A DNA stretch of 64,000 nucleotides from Tenodera sinensis. Taxonomy: Eukaryota; Arthropoda; Insecta; Mantodea; Mantidae. Position numbers and translations under genes: made by a program. The notes under the pieces are model-generated. The model worked only from the letters and a program-made list of their open reading frames with translations, had not been told where the DNA came from and ran no database searches. Location: positions 319,669,013 through 319,733,012 of the forward strand of contig CM060964.1 of the NCBI GenBank assembly GCA_030765045.1, read 5' to 3'. The number at the start of each line of letters is the position of its first letter. Position 1 is the stretch's first letter. This document shows positions 55,410 to 64,000 of this stretch, piece after piece.

Positions 55410-57988
55410 TAAAAGACGAGGTGGATGTTCTGGCACAAAATTCTAGCAAACCTCAAAATACTGATAGAATAAATATTTTCTATACAAACATTCAGTGTCT
55501 TAGAAATAAGGTAGAGGAATTGTGCATGTATCTTAAGGATGTAGATAGTCATATCGTATGTTTAAGTGAGCATTGGTTAGGGGAATGTGAAATAGGTTAT
55601 GTAATGCTTGATGGTTTCACATTACAAAGCTATTGTTGTCGTAGTAAATATAAGAATGGGGGTGTAGCAATTTATACCCAAAGTGATGTAGAGGTAAAAA
55701 ATCTAGAGTTAAAAAGTTTTTGTAGTGAAAAGGTAATTGAAGCAACAGGGATAATACTAAATGAATATAAACTCATTGTAATTGCAATTTACAGATCTCC
55801 TATTGGAGATGAAAAAGACTTTCTCAAAAGTCTTGAGGAGATCTTAAGATATCTGACAAGTTTTAAACACAAAGTAATTATGTGTGGTGATATTAATGCC
55901 CAGTTCGATGTGACAAAAAAGCATCACACAGTAAATTTGTTTCAAGATTTATTACAACAGATGGGTTACCATTGTGCAAATAAACTTCCCACAAGGGGTA
56001 CAGCATGTTTAGACAATATGATCACAAATTTAAAGCAACAGACTTATAGCATAAAAGTTTTGGACCATGGGCTATCAGATCATTGTGGTTTATACCTTGA
56101 AATGGATATACTTAAGGTTAAAAATATTCCTAAGAGAGATGTAAGAGAAGTCAGAGATCTGAAGGTGAGCAGTGTAAATAAGCTTAAAGAGAGTCTGACA
56201 TTAGTAAATTGGGAAGAAATATTAGGGGATAATGCAAAAACAGCTGAAGAAAAGTTTGAATCATTTTTTATTACATTTTTAAATCTGTTCAATAGTGAAT
56301 GTAAAATAAGAAAACAAATTGTAAAAAACCAATATAAAAGAAAAACAATTAAAAAAGGTGACTGGTACAATTTAGACTTAAAGGGAAATAAAGACAAGTT
56401 AATGTTATTAAGAAGTATATATAAAAGTAATCCAACAGAACAGCATTTAAACATCTTAAGAGAGTACAGAAAGCAATATAGGAAGTGTATAATAAAAGCT
56501 AAGCAAGAAGCAAATCAAAGAGTAATAGAGAATTCAGAAAATAAACTGAAAGCAGCATGGAGAATTATAAATTCTGTAACTGGAAGAAATAACAATAAGA
56601 GTGCAAATAATGTTGAGGAGAGTCTTACTCCAGATGATTTCAACAGATTTTTCATAGACTCGGTTAAAGAAATCACTACACAAATAAGTTTAGGGGCTGG
56701 GAATTCTGTAAATGTAATCAGCAATGTTCCAGCTAATCCAGGTTTTACACTCAGGGAAGTTACGTGTGTAGAAGTTGTTAAAGTAGTAGAAAGACTAAAA
56801 AATTCAAGAACGAGAGACATTTATGACCTGTCCAACAATTTTATTAAGGAATTAATTAATTATATCGTAGTTCCTTTGACTTTTTGTATAAATGGATGTT
56901 TTAAAGAAGGAATTTTTCCAAAATATTTAAAATTCTCAAAGGTAATACCTATTTATAAAAAGGGAGATAAATTAAAAGAAAGTAGCTATAGACCAATATC
57001 AGTAATTCCAACAGTAGGTAAAATAATAGAATGTTTAATCAAAAATCAACTCCAAAACTATTTTGAAGACAATAATTTACTTTTTAGTAATCAGTATGGG
57101 TATCGTAAGGGAAAGTCAACTATACTTGCGGTCAGCACGTACGTAGAAATGATCTATCAAGCTTTTGAAGAAAGAAGTTCAGCCCATGGCACTTTATGTG
57201 ATCTTAGCAAGGCTTTTGATTGCGTCAAACATGATCTACTGCTGAGAAAGATGAAAAACTATGGAATAAAGGAACAGAGTCTGAAAATTTTTAAATCCTA
57301 TCTTGAGAATCGCTATCAGGTAGTATCAGTTAATGGGAAACAATCTAAGATAGCCAAAGCAGAAATAGGTGTGCCGCAAGGCTCAGTCCTGGGGCCTTTA
57401 TTATTCTTGTTGATGATTAATGATGTATCGGAATGTTCCTCAGCTTATACTGTTGTATATGCAGATGACACTTCATTCTTAAACGTTCATAAAGAACTTA
57501 ATATATTATCACAGTTAGCACATAACACAATGGAGCAAGCACAATGTTGGTTTAAAAATAACGGTTTTTATATGAACGAAGCAAAATCTCAAAACATACT
57601 CTTTACACTAAAGACTCCTAGAGTTCATAATGAGACCACAACTGAAGTCAAATTACTGGGTATAATCTTAGATAATCAATTGTCATGGAATGTGCATATA
57701 GATGTTGTATGCAGCAAATTATCCCAAGTAGTATTTTTAATAGCGAGTTTAAAAAAAGCTGTATCAAGGGATTTCCTAAGGGCAGCTTATTTTTCTTTCT
57801 TTCAGAGTATATTCAGGTATGGGTTGATTTTATGGGGCAGCAATTCACGTGTATTAGAAGTACTAAGGATTCAAAAAAAGGTAGTTAGAATTCTATGTGA
57901 TGCTAAAGCAATGGATCATTGTAAAATACTGTCTGTAAAACAAAAGATTCCTACGATTATAAATTTATATATATATATGATGTACTAA
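55373..57988 (+). CDS. CR1-like ORF2: endonuclease and reverse transcriptase, 871 aa
   Basis: Residues about 25-245 are an AP endonuclease: IFYTNIQCLRNKVEEL, IVCLSEHWL (Glu), VIAIYRSP, VIMCGDINAQFD and LSDHCG (catalytic His). Residues about 510-760 are the RT: KVIPIYKKGDKLKESSYRPI, NQYGYRKGKSTILAV, LCDLSKAFDCVKHDLL (Asp), GVPQGSVLGPLLF (near 666) and YADDTSFL (near 696). All key residues are present. The frame ends early at a TA-dinucleotide run near 57980. One dinucleotide change would join it to 58006-58263, so the element is inactive by a single late frameshift. Confidence 0.9.
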   Translation: MQCNKLCNSEKLVKDEVDVLAQNSSKPQNTDRINIFYTNIQCLRNKVEELCMYLKDVDSHIVCLSEHWLGECEIGYVMLDGFTLQSYCCRSKYKNGGVAIYTQSDVEVKNLELKSFCSEKVIEATGIILNEYKLIVIAIYRSPIGDEKDFLKSLEEILRYLTSFKHKVIMCGDINAQFDVTKKHHTVNLFQDLLQQMGYHCANKLPTRGTACLDNMITNLKQQTYSIKVLDHGLSDHCGLYLEMDILKVKNIPKRDVREVRDLKVSSVNKLKESLTLVNWEEILGDNAKTAEEKFESFFITFLNLFNSECKIRKQIVKNQYKRKTIKKGDWYNLDLKGNKDKLMLLRSIYKSNPTEQHLNILREYRKQYRKCIIKAKQEANQRVIENSENKLKAAWRIINSVTGRNNNKSANNVEESLTPDDFNRFFIDSVKEITTQISLGAGNSVNVISNVPANPGFTLREVTCVEVVKVVERLKNSRTRDIYDLSNNFIKELINYIVVPLTFCINGCFKEGIFPKYLKFSKVIPIYKKGDKLKESSYRPISVIPTVGKIIECLIKNQLQNYFEDNNLLFSNQYGYRKGKSTILAVSTYVEMIYQAFEERSSAHGTLCDLSKAFDCVKHDLLLRKMKNYGIKEQSLKIFKSYLENRYQVVSVNGKQSKIAKAEIGVPQGSVLGPLLFLLMINDVSECSSAYTVVYADDTSFLNVHKELNILSQLAHNTMEQAQCWFKNNGFYMNEAKSQNILFTLKTPRVHNETTTEVKLLGIILDNQLSWNVHIDVVCSKLSQVVFLIASLKKAVSRDFLRAAYFSFFQSIFRYGLILWGSNSRVLEVLRIQKKVVRILCDAKAMDHCKILSVKQKIPTIINLYIYMMY

Positions 57989-58263
57989 TATATGTAAAAG
58001 AAAATATGCTTAATCACAGTGTACGGAAAGAAATACATAATTACAATACAAGAAACATAAACAAATTGGATATGCCATATCATAGACTAAGCAAGACGAG
58101 TAAATGTCATAAACTGATAGGTATAAAGCTTTTTAATGCACTGCCGAACAGAATATGTAACCTAAGTCTTCAAGCATTTAAGAATAGAGTTTATACATGG
58201 CTAGTAGAAAATCCTGTATATGATATGCATGAATTTGAAGAGCTGGACAAGAATAATATATGA
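57989..58263 (+). pseudogene. ORF2 C-terminus after frameshift
   Basis: The frame reads VRKEIHNYNTRNINKLDMPY, then GIKLFNALPNRICNLS, then FKNRVYTWLVENPVY. This is the typical CR1/Jockey C-terminal end (HxYxTR; FNxLP). Displaced from ORF2 by slippage at the TA run. Confidence 0.85.
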
Positions 58264-58345
58264 TTTGAAATTTTTAGCCGTAAGTGACGAAGTCTATTGT
58301 AAATTGTGTATTTACTTAATGACTTAATAAATAAATTGTAATTGT

Positions 58346-58806
<461 letters not shown>

Positions 58807-58809
58807 TAA

Positions 58810-60069
58810 ATGCTAAACATATAAAAGATAGAGATCATGGCATGCTCTATCTAAAACTCAAAAGTGCTCTTCACATATGCAACAAACACTTACAGTCTTC
58901 TAAAAAGCAAGTACTGTTGACACAAATGCAACAGGAACTGCCCGGAAATGACTTTTTAAAGACTTGTGCAGTACAATGGTTGCAGCTAGTAGTCCGTGGT
59001 ATAAACTTCAATTTCCTCAATTTCGTTCCTTTCTCGAAAAATATTGCAAGAAAGTTATTCCTGACTAATGTACTCTGAGGAAAAAGTATCTTCATGTTAC
59101 CTTCATGTGTGTTATGGAGAAGCAGTTGCTCATATACAGAATGAGACTCCTTTATTTGGTTTACCGTTGATGAAACTACAGATGACATGGGTTGGTACAC
59201 AGCAAATTTAATAGTAGGAAAAGTAGATTCCAAAAGTCCAGCAAAACCATTTCTAATCTATTACAAGGTGTTAGAACAAACAAATCATTCTACAATTGCA
59301 AGATTTGTAAATGATGGGATGGAGATCCTGTGGCCAGAGGGTGTATGTGAGGAAAATGTTTTAATTATGTATTCAGATGCCACAGCGTACTACATGACTA
59401 AAGCTGCTACTGTCCTTACGGTTTTCTACCCAAATGTACCTGCTTGCATTGCAACGTGTTGCTGAAGTAGTAAGAAGTAATTTTCCCTGTGTGAATAAGT
59501 TTATATCAGCAACAAAAAAGGTCTTCGTGAAAGCATCGCACAGAATTCAGCGCTATAAAAATCATCTCCAACATGTCTCTTTGCCTCCTGAGCCAGTACT
59601 TACAAGATGAGGTACATGGTTAGAAGCTGTGAATTTCTATTGTGAACATTTTGAAGGAGTCCGGTCCGTGGTGAACATGTTCTTTTCAGAAGTAGCTGTT
59701 TCCATACGTGAATCTCAGTACTTCTTTAAAGATCCGAAAGTGGCAAGCTCCTGTGCTTACATCAAAAGTAACTTTGGCAGGTTGCCTAGTACCATCAAGC
59801 AGTTGGAAACATCAGGTTCCCTTCTTCACGAATCTATGGATTTAATGGAATGTGTATCAAAGAAGCTTAATATAGTTGCAGGAGATGTAGGTGAAAAATT
59901 CAAAGCTGTGCTAAACAGGAATCCAGGGTACTCTATGCTTGTGTTCATGTCTGAAGTGGTAAGTGGTGACAGTGTCGATTTACCAAAACATTTCTCTGCA
60001 AATCATGTGACGTGGATAGAAGTTTCTCTGCTTATAAGAACATTTTATCCGATAGGAGACAAACAATGA
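58810..60069 (+). pseudogene. hAT transposase, catalytic part, decayed
   Basis: Continuation of the protein begun at 49727. The frame at 58842 reads GINFNFLNFVPFSKNIARKL. After a broken stretch, 59187 reads MGWYTANLIVGKVDSKSPAK, then EQTNHSTIARFVNDGMEILW, then DATAYYMTKA. From 59629: GVRSVVNMFFSEV, SCAYIKSNFGRLPSTIKQLE, KFKAVLNRNPGYSML. This is the arthropod hAT group also present at 32740-35165. Frameshifts near 59080, 59465 and 59610 and loss of the C-terminal dimerisation end make it inactive. Confidence 0.7.
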
Positions 60070-60669
60070 CCCCTGAAAATATGTAAAAGTATATGGTTAT
60101 TCACTGCACGTTGAAAGAAGCAAAAGACTCAAAATAAAAATGCCTGATTATTCATTGTATGTCAAGAGATAGAAAACTGAAAATGCATCCACGTTATAAA
60201 AATTAATTATTTTGAATTGATTGTTTCACTCATTGTTAAATTGGTTCAGTATTTCAACATTGCTTTGCCGTCTAAAATTTAAGTAAAATAATTATGTGAA
60301 ATGAGTAAGTTTAATAAACATAATCTAAAACACATATTTTTTATTTCGTGATTACCTACTTGAAAATAAATTTTAGGTAAATTCTGCATAAAACAAAACA
60401 TTTTCCCTGTAATTAATTTTATATTTAGTAAATTTTAACTCATTGTAATTAATTTATGTACTTACAGACCCATCAAATCACAAATTCTGGGTAATTTGCA
60501 ATCTGCATTTAGATTTGAGGTGGTAATCTTAGCATTTAGATTACTACACAATTTTACATATTTTGTTGATATTACATATTTCATTATCTATTTTGATGTT
60601 TTTTGTTACACAAATATGTACATATTTTGCACCTTGATATTACATAAAAATCCGGGCTCTTCTTATTGT

Positions 60670-61082
60670 TATCTATCTTTTTAATTAACTGCTGCAAACA
60701 TTCTTTCAATCCTAAACCTGTCTCACAAACCTTTTCCACTGATATTTCGCTCTTCTCTCCCTCTCTGTTATCACCTAATTCTTTAACATCTTTCCTACTA
60801 TTTTCCTATTCCTTAATATCATTAAATCTGTTACACAAAATTTAGCTTTTTTTTAAAAAAAAAAAAAATTCACATATAATTAGAACAGTCTTACTTGTTA
60901 AACATTGAGCTTCACTAAATTCTTCTCTCTTCTTACAACCTCCATTGTCCTAGGCTTTCCTCATTTCTTCTTTCTTCACTCTTCATACTACTTCAGTTGT
61001 CCTTGGCTCTCCTTGTTTCTTCTTTCTTCAATCTTCATTTCTCGTGTTAACCCAATCCGAGCCTAACGTTAAGGTGCCATTT
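60670..61082 (-). pseudogene. LTR-retrotransposon leader and gag-like coiled coil, part 1
   Basis: Minus strand after the LTR: AAA, then TGGCACC (a possible primer-binding site at 61073-61079), a purine-rich leader with GAAGAAAGAAGAA, then EISVEKVCETGLGLKECLQQ and LIKKIDNNK, where the hAT insertion interrupts. Continues at 49138. Confidence 0.45.
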
Positions 61083-61800
61083 TGTAACGGATTATTATAA
61101 TTGTAGTTAATGTAAAGTCTTTCAACTGGACTGGGGTACCATCTACTGTGTGGTATGGGGTGATGTAATTTCTTTTAGCTGGGGTAGATTAGCAGCAAGG
61201 CTGAATAACTCTTTTCTAGTGCTGTTCGTAACCAGGGCGCAGTACGGATCAACACTCAATTAAAATGCTTAATCTCCAGGTCCACGTTAAAAGTTTGTTT
61301 ATTGTTTTGATATATAAGCACATAGATTATACAGTTTCAGGGCTTGGCATCCTTTCTACAACACGCTATGGGGTTCACACTTGCATTGTTATTTTTGCGA
61401 TCTTTCACAATAAAAACGTTTGTCCAAAACATCACTTCATGCAAATAAATTGCTAAATTATGCACAGAGTTTGTCTGTTCCATGTAACGCCCGCTCAAGC
61501 CATTGAAAAAAGACAATTGAATATACACTTTACCGACTATAATTATTTTTCGTATCTTTAGGAGGCCTTTCCGCCGCCTCTATAACTTTATATTAAACCA
61601 TTTCAGAGGGCTTACGCAGAAAATATTGCCTCAGTATACTGGTATTTTTTTTCTTTTGTATCTTAGATTTTCATTGAACCTTATATAACTGCATTTGTAA
61701 TCATTTATGTACCTTGTTATATTTTTCTTTGTATTTTGAATTTACATATCTTGTGACTTATGTATCATGTTTCTATGGATGAAATAAATTCAATACAACA
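61083..61800 (-). repeat. Probable LTR (718 bp)
   Basis: On the minus strand it starts TGTTGTATTG and ends AATCCGTTACA (TG...CA), directly followed by the leader. No second LTR is in the window, so the call rests on the ends and the adjacent primer-binding-site-like sequence. Confidence 0.45.
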
Positions 61801-61803
61801 ATT

Positions 61804-62354
61804 ATTATTTATTTATGCCAACAAACTTACTGTTGCTGTCTTCAAAAACACAAGCCGTGTGGGCCATGTTTGAGAAGTAGAATAGGAACTGAAAACTTCA
61901 ATGCCACAGCTGGGATTGAACCGCAGACCCTCCGCCCACTAGGTGGGCACTCTATCCACTAAGCTACTGTGAGAACCTGTCAGAATGACATTGAATTCTC
62001 CAATCAATTTGTATTTCTCCCGGAAAGTCACAGAGGACATCTCACATCAGAGACGATTACTCCAAGGACTACTCACTATCCTAAGTACTCTATGTCCCAG
62101 GATTACATAACCTTCAGATGGTAATTATTAAGTAATCTTGGGACATAGAGTACTTACGATAGTGAGTCACCCTCATGTGAGATGCCCTCTGTGGCTTTTT
62201 GGGAGAAATATGAATTGCTTGGGGAATTCAATGTCATTCTGGAAGGTTGTCACAGTAGCTTAAGGTTAGAGCGACTACCTAGTAAGCAGAGGGTCTGTGG
62301 TTCAAATCCCAGCTGTAGCATTAAATTTTTCATTTCTTATTCTACCTCTCAAAC
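61804..62354 (-). repeat. 551-bp SINE palindrome (family C) with 12-bp TSD
   Basis: TSD aatacaacaatt at 61792-61803 and 62355-62366. Arms of about 235 bp (61868-62108; 62127-62356 reversed) flank a loop of under 30 bp. Each arm contains a tRNA-like head (gtcacagtagctt, then GGTTCAAATCCC) and body pointing outward. Only the left arm has the full 3' tail (ATAA repeats at 61804). It is the long form of the 7765-7995 element and was inserted as one unit. Confidence 0.82.
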
Positions 62355-62399
62355 AATACAACAATTTCAAAAAAGGCTCTAACAAATTTGATTAAAACA

Positions 62400-63014
62400 A
62401 TATAGAAGGTAGAAGGACAGACGCAGAGGGAGACTTTGGCACTTCTACCTCAGAGATCTTTTGTGCCTATGCTCTAAAGGGGCGCCCCCAAGAGGAAGGG
62501 GTGAGGTGAGAGGAGACAGAGGGCAGCTAGACCATAGGAGAGCAGGCACAAAAGAGGGCAAGGTCCCTACATTTTCCCAGTTAGAAACTCCCTGATGCCA
62601 GCCAGTACACCTGTCTCGCTGGTTCATGCAGAGTACCGCCTGCAGGGACTCCCACAGAGTCACATGGGCCTCTGTGTGGACACGATCCTGAGCCTGGCGA
62701 CTGTGACAGGGGACGGAGTCACTCAGAGCATTTATTCCACCATGCCATACCCGAACACCTTCTGACAATTTCGAGCCTGAAAGAGACCAAACGGATGAAA
62801 GGATGACCAAAATGAGTAGTGAAGTGAAATGGAGGGAGAGGAAAGGAGAATGGAGCAATTGATGGAATGATGGTGGGGGAAACCAAAGAACCTGGAGAAA
62901 ACCTGCCCCTGTGCCAGTGTGTTCACCATACATCCCACACGCGGATGCCTGGTATCGAACCCGGGTTGCTTTGGTGAGGGTCAAGTGATCTAACCGCTCG
63001 GCCACAGCATGGCC
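62400..63014 (-). repeat. Long tRNA-derived SINE-like element, family F
   Basis: Minus-strand head GTGGCCGAGCGGTTAGATCA (A-box) and GGGTTCGATACC (B-box), with the next ~100 bp like families A and B. It then has a unique GC-rich 3' region of about 400 bp. Possible 8-bp TSD ttaaaaca (62392-62399; 63015-63022). The 186-codon frame across it is non-genic. Confidence 0.65.
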
Positions 63015-63022
63015 TTAAAACA

Positions 63023-64000
63023 CCATATGTTCAAGATGTTTATATTGCAACTGAGATTTAATTTATTTAATTAATGTCCTAGTCTATAACATTCTTTTTA
63101 TTCTCACTGAATTTGGATACTTCTGTGTAACTGATTAACCATAAGAGATATGCTGCAGAAAATGTAGATATCATTAAAAATATAATTTATGTCAAATAAA
63201 CCACTGAGTGGGATGTCTCAGATGATAATGTTTGTGGTCTGTAATCTGGAAGTCCGAATTTTCATATTTATTCCATTTAGACTTTATTCAGAAAATAAGA
63301 CAAGCTGTAGATTGTATGGAAGAACATTTAATGAAAGCATAAATAGTATATAATGTTAAAAAAATTCTTAGATTGTGGAAAGGCAGACACATAAAGAATA
63401 TTCATGATGCAAATGGTCGGTACTCAGAAGAACTGCTGTGTTTAGTTTGAGGTTCTGGTCTGAAATCCTGGCAATGTTTTGGAGTTAGATCATAGCAAGC
63501 CTTTTCTTGAGGACACAGTAGGTGGTTATCATCTTCTCAGAACATGTGTTCCTCCAGATATGTGGGTTCATCTACTTTTGGTTCACCACTGTTTATAGAA
63601 ACTGATAAGGTACCCATAAACCATAACACCTCAAGTGGCTTCAGACTAATTGAGGAACAGGAACAAATTGGGTGGAAGATATAGTTTTGTTTATAATGAA
63701 TTGTAATGAAAACTGAGCCGGATTGAAACACTTAACATCACTTACATGTAATTAGTCTTGGCCGGTTTCAAGAGCTTAACTTGCTCCCATCATCAGAATT
63801 AACCGACTGGTTCATGTTCATGTTTTTTGATGTGTGGTTGGTTGGGATGACATCTAGCGGTGGGCTGATGAACTTCCATAAAGGGTTTGGTGAAGGCAAA
63901 TCAAAGTTCATTACGTGGAGTCTTTTTTTTTTATGATATGAAATTTTTCCCAGGTCTCCAACTCTGTAGTATATTTTTTAGCTTTTAACAGTTTTATGTT
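63023..64000. other. Non-coding; dispersed repeat and Penelope-like motif
   Basis: 63105-63195 shares words with about 4440-4560 (taaccataa; aatgtagatatcattaaaa). Near the right edge is a hammerhead-like stem. No gene seen. Confidence 0.4.
63766..63796 (-). ncRNA. Hammerhead-like core
   Basis: On the minus strand: CTGATGA, one base, GGGAGC, loop, GCTCTT, then GAAA followed by CCGGCC. The stem includes G-U pairs. Third instance of the same layout in the window. Confidence 0.35.

Larger units (their letters stand above)
55146..58345 (+). mobile_element. CR1-like LINE, 5'-truncated
   Basis: Contains the end of ORF1 (SGNH-esterase-like), nearly complete ORF2 (EN and RT) and a 3' end of attgtaa-type repeats leading into a long microsatellite. 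Most intact autonomous-type LINE coding in the window; no RNase H. Confidence 0.85.

Noticed and set aside
62445..63005. 186-codon minus-strand frame
   Set aside because: Lies wholly within a SINE-like element with a tRNA head; no domain.

Overview
The window is eukaryotic, AT-rich and almost entirely transposon-derived. It holds intron-sized non-coding stretches, long microsatellites, non-LTR (LINE), Penelope-like and LTR retroelements, hAT, mariner, Tc1 and pogo DNA transposons, and several tRNA-derived SINE families with clean target-site duplications (TSDs). The mix suggests a large arthropod genome, probably an insect, but nothing here fixes the species. No complete host gene was recognised. 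Three or four short, spliced-looking open stretches are offered as weak exon candidates, three of them on the minus strand of the first 13 kb.

Layout. 1-13 kb: unique-looking DNA with a decayed pogo-like transposase (2.9-3.96 kb), an internally deleted Tc1/IS630-like element (6.0-7.0 kb), a self-complementary SINE (7.8-8.0 kb) and two mariner remnants (9.0-11.0 kb). 13-27.6 kb: SINEs, LINE fragments, a 5'-truncated Penelope-like element with a GIY-YIG domain (21.2-22.4 kb), a hAT-type MITE and an RTE-like LINE tail. 27.6-32.6 kb: a 4.8-kb array of mixed GTTA and GTTTA repeats in which one 77-bp unit recurs five times. It carries a 337-bp Penelope-like insert. 32.7-35.2 kb: a minus-strand hAT pseudogene with a SINE inside.

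36.7-42.6 kb is a four-level nest. A TA-flanked transposon with ~100-bp inverted termini contains a LINE with EN, RT and RNase H relatives. That LINE is split by a young 2.4-kb LTR retrotransposon with two 195-bp LTRs that look identical. Between gag/protease-like remnants and its 3' LTR, the LTR element carries about 230 residues of uninterrupted fibrillar-collagen-like Gly-X-Y sequence in a 644-codon open frame. It looks like a retroelement that captured host collagen cDNA, and it is the most striking object in the window.

43-61.8 kb: a ZMYM/TTF-type hAT pseudogene broken by a 721-bp fold-back, a mariner, and an LTR-retrotransposon gag region (minus strand). That gag region is split by an 11.5-kb hAT element (49147-60661), itself filled by a near full-length second copy of the LINE, CR1-like LINE pieces and giant microsatellites. 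61.8-63.0 kb: a 551-bp head-to-head SINE palindrome bounded by a 12-bp TSD, and another long SINE.

The elements do not form a pathway. They record layered insertions, and several are non-autonomous derivatives: a collagen-bearing LTR element, a 5'+3' LINE fusion, a self-complementary SINE and 52-bp micro-inserts.
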